This document shows, in pieces, positions 11,771 through 23,688 of a stretch of DNA of 64,000 bases; within the stretch, counting starts at the first letter, position 1, and the number at the start of each line of letters is the position of its first letter. Source of the DNA: Leptodontidium sp. MPI-SDFR-AT-0119 (lineage: Eukaryota > Ascomycota > Leotiomycetes > Helotiales > Leptodontidiaceae); contig JAHLEZ010000002.1 of the NCBI GenBank assembly GCA_020726505.1, positions 372,001 to 436,000 on the forward strand, written 5' to 3'. The notes under the pieces were generated by a model. That model searched no databases. It was not told the DNA's origin and saw only the letters and a program-made list of their open reading frames with translations. The position numbers were made by a program, and so were the translations under genes.

Positions 11771-14700
11771 ATGGATACAATTAATTTCGACATCAATGAT
11801 GCTCTCAAACATTACATGAGCGATCCTTCGACCATCGCAACCCCCGAAGCAGATTCCAATCTAGTGGACTGCGAAAACGACCCCGAAGCCCTCACAAACT
11901 CCCTGATCAACACAGTCCTCAATCCGATCGTGGACTCAGTAGCAGAGAATCCCGACGCTATCACCAGAAGCTCGTCGTTTGACTCTCTGCAGTTCCTCCT
12001 AAAGTGCGCTCCCATTTCTCTTCCCTCCTCCCAAAACTATATATCAGAACCCGACTCTGAACTCTTCAAACTCTCTAGATCCTCATCGGTCCTTCCTACA
12101 CATGCGCTTTCGAAGATCCTCGACCTGATCGTGTCGGGGCTGTCGACTGAGGCCGACATCATACACAATGATCTTGAAACCGACGAGCAGGAACTGATCT
12201 CCCACCATAAACAATTGCTGGAAGTCTTCGGCTTCTTGTTACAATGGACTATTGCCGCTGTCGAAACGAAAGCTGCCGAGAAATCCAGTTCGGCGCCAGC
12301 TGCAAGAGGAAGAGGGAAGGGTGCAAAGTCCAAGGCCGCTGCTGGTAAGGACAAAGATGGAAACTGGGACTCCAGTGCCCAGCTACAGACTGCATTGGAT
12401 ACTATGTGTAAGGTCCTGAAGTTGAAGTTGTCCAAGATTTTCTTGACGACCTCGGAACGGGATACTTTCATCAGTCTGTTCACAAGGCCGGTATACATGG
12501 TTCTAGAGAGCGAGCAGAGAGTCAAGAATACTGCCATTCGGATGCACGCATTCAAGGTTTTATGCATAGCAGTCAAACACCACGGACATGGTTATGGTAA
12601 GGACAGGATTTTCAACTAGTATTTCCTTGGTACTGACATGTTTTCTAGCGGCCCAGATATCCATTGTGCAGAACTTGACATACTTCGAGCATCTGGCAGA
12701 ACCCATGGCCGAATTCCTCCACATTCTCTCAGAACAATACGACTACCCCCAACTAGCAGACGAGATACTTCGAGAGCTGAGTAACAAGGAGTTCAACAGC
12801 AATGATACGAAAGGGCCCAAATCGGTCTCTACCTTCATTGTCAAGCTCTCCGAGCTAGCGCCCAGACTTGTCATCAAGCAAATGACTATGTTAGCGAAAC
12901 AGTTAGACAGCGAGTCTTATGCTCTTCGATGTGCGCTCATTGAAGTTTGTGGAAATCTCGTAGCAGATCTCAGCAAGCAGGAGGAACGTGGTGATAACCA
13001 CAAGTCACAGCTGAACGCTTTCTTCGATGTTTTAGAAGAGCGGTTCCTGGATATTAACCCCTACTGCCGATGCCGGACCATTCAGGTTTACATCAAACTC
13101 TGCGATCTTGAGCAGAAATTCCCAAAACGAAGACAAAAGGCCGCTGAATTGGCAGCAAGGAGTTTGGAGGACAAGAGCAGCAATGTCCGTCGAAATGCCA
13201 TTAAGCTGCTTGGCACTCTCATCAAGACCCACCCTTTCAGCATAATGCACGGATCCCAGCTTTCACTCAAGGAATGGAATTCTCGATTGGATGCTGTGGA
13301 TGCCGAGTTGAATGGTTTGAAGCCCCCGGCCGAGACTCCAGGTCTCGTCGATACTACCAAGGCCGATGTTACTGTAGACCCAGCCTTATTGGATGATGCC
13401 ACGGTTATTCAGTCCGACTCCCCCCAGAAGCCAATGAGTAATGAGCAGAAAATTGCTGCAATCAAGAAAGCTCAGGAGGATGCTGCAACTTCCGAAGCCA
13501 TCAATAAGCTCACACTGACGAGGAGATACTATGTGGAGGCTCTCAAGTTCATTGAGGTCTTGCACGGAGCTACCACTACCATTTGCCAACTTCTTGGATC
13601 CAAAAACAAGAGCGAAGTCATCGAAGCCATGGAGTATTTCGAGATTGGTGATGCATACAACATTGAGCAAAACAAGCTTGGTATCCGACGGATGTTGCGA
13701 CTCATCTGGACCAAGGGCAACAGTGATGAAGGAAAGGGCGTCCAAAATCATCTTATCGAATGCTACAAGCGTCTCTTTTTTGAAGCACCAGACTCCTACA
13801 CAGCCAACGATGCTGCAAACTACATCGCTCGGAACATGATCAGTTTGACTTTTGGTGCAACTCCAGCAGAACTGACTTCGTTGGAGCAACTGCTTAGCAC
13901 CATGATGAAGGCAAACCATATTTCTGAACTTGTTGTTCAGAAACTTTGGCAAGTCTATGGTGTTCAGAAACGGGAAATCTCGAAGAGTCAACGACGAGGA
14001 GCAATCATTGTCCTCGGTATGCTGGCAACTGCGAAGCCTGAAATCGTCGTCGGAGAAATGGAAACCATGTTAAGGATAGGCTTGGGGGGTCTTGGTCGAT
14101 CAGATCTCCAACTAGCCAAGTACACCTGCATAGCTCTTCGACGGATCAACCCAACTGGCCGACAAGCCAAAGAAACTGCTGCACAGCCTTCAAAGCTCCC
14201 CAACGATCATGCTGTTCTCCTCAAGCTTGGCGCCATTGTTGAAATCGAGTCGGATAACAAGGAGTGGTATGGTGTGGCCGAACAGGCAATCAATGCCATT
14301 TACACACTTTCGAAACATCCCGATACCCTTTGCTCGGAAATTTTGAGGAGGAAAACGAAGTACGTCTTCCAGAAACGTACCGCCAAGACCCCAGAACCTG
14401 AGGAACCAGCGGGCGAGGACACCCAGATGGCATCTCCGCCTCCAGAACAGCCCGCAGAGCCTGAGCCAAAACTCAAGGGTTCCATAGCTCTTTCACAACT
14501 TCTCTTCATCGTTGGTCATGTTGCAATCAAGCAAATCGTCCACTTGGAACTCTGCGAACTAGACTTCAAGCGAAGGAAGGCGGAAGCTGAGAAGAACAAG
14601 CCAACTTCTGAAGCACCAGCAGACAAAGCTGCCAAGGAGGCAGCTGATGACCTCGACATGATTGGCGGTACCACCGAAGATGACTTCACTGAAGCCATGT

Positions 14701-15532
14701 CACATATCCGTGAGCGTGAGCTTCTTTACGGCGAGAATTCTTTGCTTGCCAACTTCGGCCCACTCGTCTCTGAGATTTGCTCAAACAACACCACATACAG
14801 AGACCGTAACCTTCAAGCAGCCGCTACTCTTTGCTTGGCTAAGCTCATGTGTGTGAGTTCCGAGTACTGTGAGACCAACCTCCCACTTCTTATCACCATC
14901 CTCGAGCGTTCGAAGGACCCCATCACTCGATCCAACGTCGTCATTGCACTTGGTGACATGGCAGTCTGCTTTAACCATCTCATCGATGAAAATACCGACT
15001 TCCTCTACCGCCGACTCAATGACAAGGATGCAAGTGTGAAGCGTACATGCTTGATGACTCTCACATTCCTAATCTTGGCAGGTCAAGTCAAGGTCAAGGG
15101 TCAACTAGGCGAGATGGCCAAGTGTCTCGAGGACGACGACAAGAGGATTGCGGATCTCAGTCGCATGTTCTTCACCGAGTTGAGCACCAAAGACAATGCA
15201 GTGTACAATCACTTTGTTGATATGTTTAGTTTGTTGAGTGCGGAGAAGGACTTAGAAGAGGATGCTTTGAAGAGAATCATCAAGTTCCTTGCTGGGTTTA
15301 TTGAGAAGGTACGGCCCCTCGTCTTTGCTATTATTGGGTACATTGACTAACAAACCAACAGGACAAACACGCCAAGCAACTCGCAGACAAACTCGCCGCC
15401 AGACTTGCCCGTTGTGAGACCGAGAGGCAGTGGAACGATGTTGCCTACGCACTGAGTCTCCTTCAACACAAGAATGAAGATATCACTAAGTTGGTCACTG
15501 GTGGCTTTAGAGTTGTCCAGGCTGGTGCTTAG
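11771..15532 (+). CDS. cnd1: Condensin complex subunit 1 (Cnd1 / Ycs4, CAP-D2)
   Basis: Exons 11771-12596, 12649-15308 and 15362-15532 encode 1218 residues, close to the length of yeast Ycs4. The protein is a chain of HEAT-like helices; the conserved Cnd1 block lies in the last third, including the stretch ending NVVIALGDMA and the following RRLNDKDASVKR helix pair. A basic low-complexity insert occurs at about residues 175-197. As the HEAT subunit that works with the SMC2/SMC4 dimer, it loads condensin on chromosomes for mitotic compaction. Both introns are about 52 bp with good signals. It shares its promoter with the Cdc7 kinase gene. Confidence 0.95.
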
Positions 15533-15847
15533 ACGATTTGAATCCAGGGGCAGGTTGTATGATGTATGAAGTAATGAGCATATATGGCGGGAGGCTCGGC
15601 TCGGATGGTGGCACGGGTGGTGTTGGCGTTTTGGTTTATGCGTGGTCTAATCGCGTTCGTGTTTTCGTTTATCTACCATATTCTCGTTGGTAGCACATGC
15701 ATAATGAAATGAACATGACTTTCAACCTTCAAAGAGGATACCTCAGCAGTGACTACCAACATACCCTAACACTTAAATATAAACCCAACCTGGGCTCTCC
15801 CAAAAAGCACCAAAAGTCCAAAGAAAAAAATTGAAATCAAGATGTTT
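15533..15847. other. Intergenic after cnd1
   Basis: Contains the cnd1 3' end. A T-rich run on the minus strand at about 15824-15832, some 20 nt past the 3' end of the following tRNA, would serve as the RNA polymerase III terminator. Confidence 0.5.
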
Positions 15848-15960
15848 AGTGAGTGTGGGGGTCGAACCCACGATTTTCTCTGTTCTGAACCTACAGACTC
15901 GGTGTAACGAGTTTGTAGGTCCTGTGTGAGAGAGATGCCTTACCACTTGGCCAACCCACT
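15848..15960 (-). tRNA. tRNA gene with a 42-nt intron, anticodon CAC by fold (Val?)
   Basis: On the minus strand the sequence folds as a complete tRNA. The acceptor AGTGGGT pairs with ACTCACT (one G-U). The D stem is GCC/GGC, the anticodon stem TCTCT/AGAGA, and the T stem GTGGG/CCCAC with loop TTCGACC. A-box TGGCCAAGTGG and B-box GGTTCGACCCC match the pol III consensus. An intron at the standard 37/38 site forms its own strong hairpin (GACCTACAAACTCG against CGAGTCTGTAGGTTC). The loop C-U-CAC-A-C then gives anticodon CAC, valine. The A1-U72 end pair is unusual for a valine tRNA and the body does not look like the usual fungal Val-CAC, so the amino acid is tentative. The discriminator base is A. 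Confidence 0.65.
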
Positions 15961-17084
15961 TTTGCATCCAGTTGAATTGAAGTATTGGCTGGAGTTTTCT
16001 TATTTGGACTTTTGAATAGGTTATGATTCTTATAGCTTTTTGGAGGAAGGCGGGGGAGAAAGGAGGGAAGGCGCGAACAACTTACTTATGTAACCAAGGC
16101 CGGCTTGGCAAACAAAGGGGAGGCTTGTCTGGAAAGATATGCTTAGAAAGGAATGTTTAAATGGAGAGATTTTGATTTATTAGTGGTTAATAATTTGCTT
16201 GTAGTGTTTTGGATGTTCGTATTTACTTTTGCGTCCTTTGATTTTGAAAGGGCCCGATGTTGAATTTAATTCTAAAGTGTGACTCCTGATTCTTGAAAGC
16301 GGTCATGGACTGGACATTAGGTGGTCTTTCTTTTTTTTTTTAAAAAAAAAGACTCCAGTTACAATTAAACTGTGTTTTGAAGTCCTGATAGACCATGTTA
16401 CAGAATTTCATGATGTACGATCTGAGAACTCTGAGAGGTGAGTAGCGTGAAGTCGTTTTTATATGCAACAGCTCACCACGTATAAACCTAGAAAACAGCA
16501 TACAAGACGAGTAGAGAAGGAGAATTTAATGAGAAATTTGAGGAGTACTAGTCAAATCACCGTCGGTTTATAATTCCTTATCCTGAATTTTGATGCTTAT
16601 TTTGTTGAATCGTTACTCACCACATCTAGCCCATGCATGCCCTCGGCTCTGGAGAACGGGTAAGAGATCCAGCTTAGTGTTTCCTATTAGGAAGACCAGA
16701 GATAGTTTTTCTATTGGGAGCTGGGAATCACTTTAGATTTGATGAGTAGGTGGATAAGCATATGTTATTTACTTAACAATCTCGCTTAAATTATAGGATT
16801 CTGACCAAATCTCATTCTTAAAACGATGTATCATCAACTATTAAGAAAGGTATAAACGCATATTTGAAAGCTTTAGGACATGGTGTTATTAGTTTCTGGG
16901 AAGCTTGTTGCTTCATGTTTACATCCTTGTTTGACTGAAGAAAGACAATTGAGCTAATGAAAAACGAGTGACTGAGTTGGCGAAAGCCACAGAAAACCGG
17001 AACAGGATAGATCCAACGCAATCACTACAATTCAGTAGATGTGCAGATAAGCAATTTCAAGCATAACTGCTTGCCACAATGCCC
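15961..17084. other. Intergenic, nothing recognised except an AT palindrome
   Basis: Moderately AT-rich. A T-run followed by an A-run inside GTCTTT...AAAGAC at about 16324-16353 could form a hairpin. No gene seen. Confidence 0.5.
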
Positions 17085-18424
17085 CTAAGCAGGTGGCAAA
17101 GCAGCAACCCCCCCAGTCCACCCAGCCCCATCCCAAACCCACTCCGAAACAGCGGTGACATGCTCACCCTTCTGGAAATAGATCCTGATCTGGATTTCAC
17201 CTCCATTCTGCCAAGAAATAGCAGAGACCTTGGAGCCGGGAATGGTCTTCTGTTCGAAGCCACCATCGTACCAGCCGTTGCCATCGAACCCCTTCTCGAG
17301 GATGCTGTTGTTGGGAGAGGAATAGTAGACGCGGAGACTGATGCCGGATTTGGTGTCGTTGAATTTGGTGCAGGCGAGGGAGGCACGAGGAGTGGTGGAT
17401 GATGCTGGGATGGAGAGGGAACCGGTGTACCAGGTTGTCTGACTGTCGTAGCAGAGCTCGGTGATCGAGCGGTCCGGCTTTTGGAAGTAGACTCTTTGCG
17501 AGGTCAGTCGTGAGTTGAGTGGATTGGAGTAGTAGATGCATACCTGATGCTCAGGCCTGTGGACCCTCCGTAGGAAGTGGCAGCAATACTAGTACCAGCC
17601 AGTGCTGGTCCTAGGTTGCTCATCTTCTGCCAGCCGCTGGAAGAATCTATGACGAGTCAACACCAGTTAGCAATCGGTTCTGAGCAAAGCTTTTTGAACG
17701 AGGACAGAGGGGAGGGAAGGTCGCTTACTATCATATCCGTACTCCTGGATGGTCTTATCGGGGATCTGCACATAAACACGGAGGGTAAATTCCTGCTTAG
17801 GAAGCAAAGCCGTGGCGGCGATTTGAGAGTAAGGAGCCAATTGGAAGTTCGACTTGTTGATGGCCCCATCGTACCAGCCAACATTGGAGTCGTAAGCGAA
17901 CTCGCGGAGCTTGTTGTCGGATGACATTGAGTACAGGCGAATCTAAAAGAGTCAACGATAAACTCTACAACGATCGAGTTCGTATTAGATTAAGGGGGAT
18001 CTGGTTGGTTGTGTACACGCACCTTTTCGAGTCCCTTGAATGCGGCAGCCATTGGGGAATCGCGTTTGGCGGTGGAGAGGACATTTACTCCACCGCTCCA
18101 GCCACCTTCGTAGCTGCTCTCGCGAATACCTCCAAGAACATCTAAAACCTGGGGTTAGAAGTTGAGTCGTATAGATCACCTAGTGGGTGAAGTTTTAGAG
18201 CTCTGCAATGGAACAAGTTCATGTCTTTGCAGGGTGGCGAGGATTCGTAATAACAATTTCCAAGAAGACAGTGCTGACCTTGAGAGTAAACACGGAGATG
18301 GTCTGCTGAATTGACTGCCGCAATTGCAGTGCCTATATCCGGGTACTAAGCAAACACTCGACAGTTGTGGAGGAGAGTTGGGGAATTTACGGAAAGCAAT
18401 CTGTTCAACTGGAACTGAAGACAT
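17085..18424 (-). CDS. Fucose-specific lectin, AAL family (copy 1)
   Basis: Minus-strand coding parts are 18424-18391, 18332-18279, 18141-18023, 17942-17729, 17646-17544 and 17493-17085, giving 310 residues; the Aleuria aurantia lectin has about 312. The six-bladed beta-propeller pattern is visible as repeated blocks of the form IRLYS...ELCYD...WY.G (for example RVYVQ..DKTIQEYGYD and RVYYSS...ILEKGFDG), with the Arg, Glu and Trp residues that line fucose pockets. The family binds L-fucose on glycans. No signal peptide is visible, as usual for this family. Roles in defence against grazers or in host binding are known for relatives but are inference here. A paralogue lies 1.2 kb downstream on the same strand. 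Five introns were placed by frame and by comparison with that paralogue. Confidence 0.88.
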
Positions 18425-19616
18425 GCTGAGGAGTTACTAATAGATTGAAGAAGTTCGGTGATACTGTTCTGGACAAAATGGACCCAAAAAGGTATTGGAG
18501 TGAAATTGCTGCTGATTTTAGAGTGTTCTTGATATTTGTGGGCGATGCTGTTGATGATGGTGATGCTGCTCAGGCGAGAAAGTATTGGAACTTATATACC
18601 AGGCACCTCGTAGAACTGAATGACCATGGACAGCACATTTACTACCAAAAATTTACAGATGTCGAGCATCGGAGCTGAGGTTAATGCAATCCATGTTCAA
18701 ATGAAACGTTCAGCGCTCTTGAACATTGTTGGCTTCCCAGATGGAAGCTGGACGACGGGGAATGATGCTTCTCTAGCTTTTCATCAAGACAAAATTACAC
18801 CACAACAATTCATATTCCGACTTCTTGCATCAGATGCGCATTCTCAAGATATTGTCCAAATGAATTCCAAATCTTGAAGGGACTCTGAAGAAGCTGAAAA
18901 TATCTTATCGTGCATATACAGAGTCCGGGAAATGAATCATGAAAGCCTCGTCGAAGCTACTCTAGATTTCTCCGCAAGCCTCAATGATACCTCGCCGAGA
19001 GCCTCACGCGCAGATGATACCTGAATATGTACCTACGCTTACACAAGACTCTCGACAACCCGACACTCGTTTTCCCTCGCGATTAGCGGCATGTCGGCCA
19101 AGATGGGAAAAGGGTGATGATTACTCTGGGCAACGTCTTCCAGCTTGCTCCTCGAGCTTAGCCATGAGTTCACTAAGAGCTGAAAGCCTGAAATGCGGGG
19201 AAGAATGGTTGTCTGACATGCAGATGATTATTCGGATGCTGTGAGATATTGACGAGGGATTAGGTGGAAAGTGGTCTTTTGAACAATGTTCAGCTCTGAA
19301 GGGAACGCCACGTCGTGTAACAATCGGAAGCGGCGGCCTGGTCCATGAAATAGACGTGTCAGTGAATAGAATCAACGAAATAATGATATTCCGAATGAGA
19401 TGCACTGAGGGGAAGTTTGAAAGTCACAAACGAAGGAGCATTGATGTGCCATGGCCATAGCTTTTTGATTTAGTTGCTACTAAAAGTAAAGGAGTGTGTT
19501 ATGAAATGGTAAAACGCAAAAGATCCGTCAACATCGTCCCCGAAACCCTCAACTTGAACCTTGGCCTTTTTCTTTTCTCGATTTGGGACTGCTGAGAACA
19601 GTCTATCCTGGCAAGC
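18425..19616. other. Spacer between the two lectin genes
   Basis: No recognised gene. Short plus-strand frames at 18445-18678 and 18620-18877 have amino-acid-like composition but break against each other and resemble no family I know; a decayed gene is possible. Confidence 0.45.
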
Positions 19617-21122
19617 TTACTGGGCCGCTGGTGGCAGAGCTTTGTGACCGATGTTCCATGCACCAAGTCCACCTTGCCACTTCCATTCGGTTACAGCTGT
19701 GACTTGCTCTCCGCTCTGGAAGTAGACGCGGATCTCAGGAGCCTTGGTGCTGCTCGCGTACCAAGAAAGGGATCCAACCCGTGAGCCTGGAACGGAAAGT
19801 TGCTAAAATTGTAGAATATCGAAGTCAGCTTACTGAGGCCTCAAATGGATGTAGGGAGGAGAGTTCAATGCGAGCGAGGCATAAGAGACATCCAGTCTAG
19901 CAGTATAGTATGACAACTTTTCAGGCCCGACGACGTGAGGAGATCCGTTTTCAGAAGCTGAACTCACCCTGAAGGCACCATCGTACCAAGCTCCATCGTT
20001 TGCTTTCTCGAGGATGAGATCGTTGGCACCAGTGTAGTACACACGAATGCCAGTTCCACTGGACCAGGTCCAGACCGTTGCTGAGATGGCAGCGCGGGGA
20101 ACTGCTGACTTGACGGAAAACTCGCCGGTGTGCCAAACACCAGTGTTCTCGTGAGCTTTTTCGATCAAGTCAAGATTTGGGGTTTGATAGTAGACACTTG
20201 TGGATTCAAGTCAGCGAGTTGGAATTGGCATTGGCGGAGTGTGAGGGGCATCATGGAAAGACGAACTTACCGAAGGCTGGTTGCATTTCCACCATACGAG
20301 ATGAATGAAATGCTGCTTCCGGGGACAGATGTCCCCAAGTTTTGGTCCTTGTACCATGAACCTGGAAGTTTTAGTAGTGTTGAACTAGGAAAGGATGGAT
20401 TCTTATACCATCATTGCTGTACTCTTGGATGGAATTGTCCGGAGCCTGGACATACACCCTGATTGTCGACCCAATAAGCAAGAGCTTCAAAAGATGGCAT
20501 ACCTGCCACAACTTATCGATCTCGAACTCTTGATCAAGATTGAGTGATGCATCAATGAAGAAAACGTGTTGACGTACCGAATCTTGAGCTGATCAGTGGA
20601 CAAATATGCAGCTGCAATCTGCGAGTAAGGAGCAATCTGAAAACCCTTGCCACTAAGTTCGCCAGGAAACCACCCCTTACTGCTCGAATCGGCATCGTAG
20701 CAGAGCTCGGACAGCTTGAAGTCGGTGCTGATGTAGTAGAGCCGGATCTTCGTAGCACTGTCAGTCGACTTACTTCGGCCCTGTGGGAAGCAATGTACTC
20801 ACATGCTTCAAGCCAGGCGATGCGGCTACGGCGAGGGGTGAGCCGATCTTACCGGTAGCAATGGGCTTGTCTCCTCCCCACCAGGTGCTTCCGGATCCAT
20901 TGTAACCCGTCTCGCGGATACCACCGTAGATATCCTAGAAATATTTCAGCAGAAGTTGAGCGATCGGTTGGTAAGTCATACGACGGAGTAAACTCTGAGA
21001 ACACCATTCCCATCACCGACAGAGGCGATTCCAGTGCCTTAATATAGAATATCAGCTTCACGAAGGAGTCTCAGAAACGAGACGGGATATTTACCGTTGG
21101 CGACTACGGACGCGTTTGCCAT
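19617..21122 (-). CDS. Fucose-specific lectin, AAL family (copy 2)
   Basis: Minus-strand coding parts are 21122-21095, 21037-20982, 20934-20803, 20747-20578, 20458-20409, 20361-20271, 20196-19968 and 19802-19617, giving 313 residues. It matches copy 1 throughout: GGIRE in blade 1, QIAPYSQIAA against QLAPYSQIAA, RVYVQAPDNSIQEY against RVYVQIPDKTIQEY, and the shared C-terminal ALPPA. It is therefore a tandem paralogue. It has seven introns against five in copy 1; the additional introns lie in the middle blades and near the C terminus. No signal peptide is seen. Fucose binding is inferred from the family. Confidence 0.88.
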
Positions 21123-23688
21123 CTTGAATATATGTTGGGTTGAGCGTGAGAATTCCAAAGATGGAAAGAAGTTATTGATAGAGAATGATTGAGTCTGTGA
21201 TGATTTATTGCCGTTCAGCTTGAAGTTCTGAGTAACTGTCCATTAAGTTGTCAAAGGAGGCAGCGTTATATAGGGTGTGAGCAGGAGCGTCCAGCGATTC
21301 GGAAACTGCGTATACAGTGAAATGACGAATCCCATGCATCGTACGGATTCGCAAAAATGAGGGGTAGTTCTCGTCTCCTTGTTAGACAGGGACGCACTTC
21401 CTCCCGAAAATGCAAAGAAACCTTTCAATTGAAACTCATCAACATGTCGTGCTATTCCACAAATGCTGTGATTTGACGCCAATTGAGGGGTTGAGCTACA
21501 AGTTCCAAGCCGAGGATGAGCAGATCAGGCTTCCGGATGTGCAAATCGACCCTCTGACTACACTCAAATGACAGCGTCTCCAGGTTGTGGGTTATAATTA
21601 GGATGTATGTCGAGTAATATTGTATTGTCTTGCTACGACGTCAAGTTTTGTGTTTCTTCGATCATCAGCGCATCTCATGATTCCTGTCGGCTTCGAGCTT
21701 CGGCGCCTAACAGAGTCTTGCGTTCTAGGTAACGCAAATTGCGAATGCAATCTACTTGAAGCCAGTTGTGACCCCAATGCTTCAGCTGGAGCTGCGCCAA
21801 TGGAAATCCCACACTTATTTGTCAATGGAAGAGGATCGAACATTTCTGCCTATTCTAATGCTAGGATTGATTGTTGCCGTGCCAAAGAAAGACCCAAGGT
21901 GGTACATGTCCGGGTTGCACCGAGATTCATAACATGCAGTGTAACTTTAAGCAGTGTTTTCATCATTTTCTTCAGGTCAAGATCTCTCCAACCCCACACC
22001 ACATGTGCGAGGGGTATTTTGCGTCATTAACGATGGCTACGCACTCCAGCCAATGTCAAAACTATGGGGAAGAAAGGGGAGATGTTGACAAGTGTGGATC
22101 AGTGGCTTGGACCCAGATACACTCATTATGCGGAGTGCACTCATATTGTCATTTAAAAACGGCTCCAACAAAAGTCTTCGGTCAGGAACGCTTCATACAG
22201 TAAACTTTTTATGGCAAACCTCGGTTCAACTTGCTGTTTCATCGACTTGACGCGATCTAGAATTCTTTGTGCCAGCTGTGGAACGCATATTATGTGGGAG
22301 TACAAAGCACGAGTGGCAGGTTCTAACAGTTTGATACTTGCTCAGCCTGCATCCGACAATGCCACTTCCCGACCATGGGGAGGGTAAATTACCAATGAAC
22401 TCTGTGTCCCCAAAGCATTCCGTCTGAAAGGCTTTGCAGCCCGCATTCAATATGCATTCATGTAGGGAAAAGGTATGGGCGCAAGTGTTGACGCTGGCTC
22501 TGGGAACCCATCGGGAATCCCGACTTGTTCCGTAAGTTCCTCTGACAGCTTCGTACAAGCGCATACATAGATGCAGAATAGGCTCAAATAGGGAAGATCA
22601 ACAAATATATGCCATCTTGTGCGTGATTCTTTCACGCAATGGCGTGGCCAGTGTGAAACGATGTCAAGGAATACCCAGCCCCAGCACCTTACCGGGAGCT
22701 GCCTTGAGCGCTAAATGGTAGGTGCTGATGACAAGTGACTCGATTGACAGCAGAAAGAATAGTACCAAAGTTCCAAAATATGAAAAGCACTGCATCAGAG
22801 AGACCTTACCGCGCTACACAATGAAAACCCACAATCATTGATATGTCGTCCTGGAAACGAACGTCGTCGGGTTCGGATCCTGCCGAAGCCCCTGAAAAGG
22901 ATTAATGATGATGAAGGAACACAAGGAAGATATCTTGCTGGACTGCACGGCCAAAGTGAAGCTGCTGCATGAGAATCGGAAAAGCAGGAAAGCTCAGAAG
23001 TCGTGCCGGGAAGAACAGCACGCGAGAATGATATCAAGAAATGCATGGCGCGTTACATCAACATGAAGAGCAATATTTTTAGCGGGCTGACTTGTGCTCA
23101 AGACTTCATTGGATTGAAAGTGCGTCGAGTAGATACTGAATAATGAAGCCAGTTGATGAGAAAGGGGAGATGAACTCAAAAGGGCGCTCGCTTAGTAAGT
23201 GAGCGCCAAGACCGTCTCGGCTCAACACCCTCGCCTCGGTCTTGGAGCAAAATTTGTCGTCATCAACAAATCTTTTCCTCCTTCTCTTGACCACGCCCTT
23301 GTTCCTGATTCACATCACCACCGGGTTTCAACATAAGCCACTAAGCAAATCTTTGCAAACCTTGATCAATCTAATGCCTTCGGCTCAACATATCCTCCAC
23401 GCAACGGCTTCTGCCGGATGCGGGGGAAGGTTGTGGGGTAATGGCACGTCATTGGCGATTACGAGACAAGATCCACGCTGTCGTGAACTACCAAGAGGCT
23501 AAGACGTAAAACTCCTCACAAGAGCGTACGATAATTATTCTAGCTTTTTGATACATCCAGTGATGTATACCGCTTTTAGCCGGCCATTCTAGTTATTTAT
23601 TGTTATCGATCTCATCTGTTGATCTCTGACTGTACTCCGCATCACGAGCCGCAACCTCACAGCACTACACTTTAGAGCAGTTGTAAAT
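21123..23688. other. Intergenic, 2.6 kb, no supported gene
   Basis: The first 150 bp are probably the promoter of lectin copy 2 and the last few hundred bp the permease leader. Frames between 21598 and 22203 contain many Cys and His codons on the plus strand but lack continuity, splice support and recognisable motifs. Confidence 0.5.

Noticed and set aside
18445..18877. Possible gene between the two lectin genes
   Set aside because: Two short frames that do not join, no splice signals or family resemblance; noted only as a possible remnant.
21598..22203. Cys/His-containing frames upstream of the permease
   Set aside because: Overlapping frames in different phases without a consistent Cys spacing or start context.
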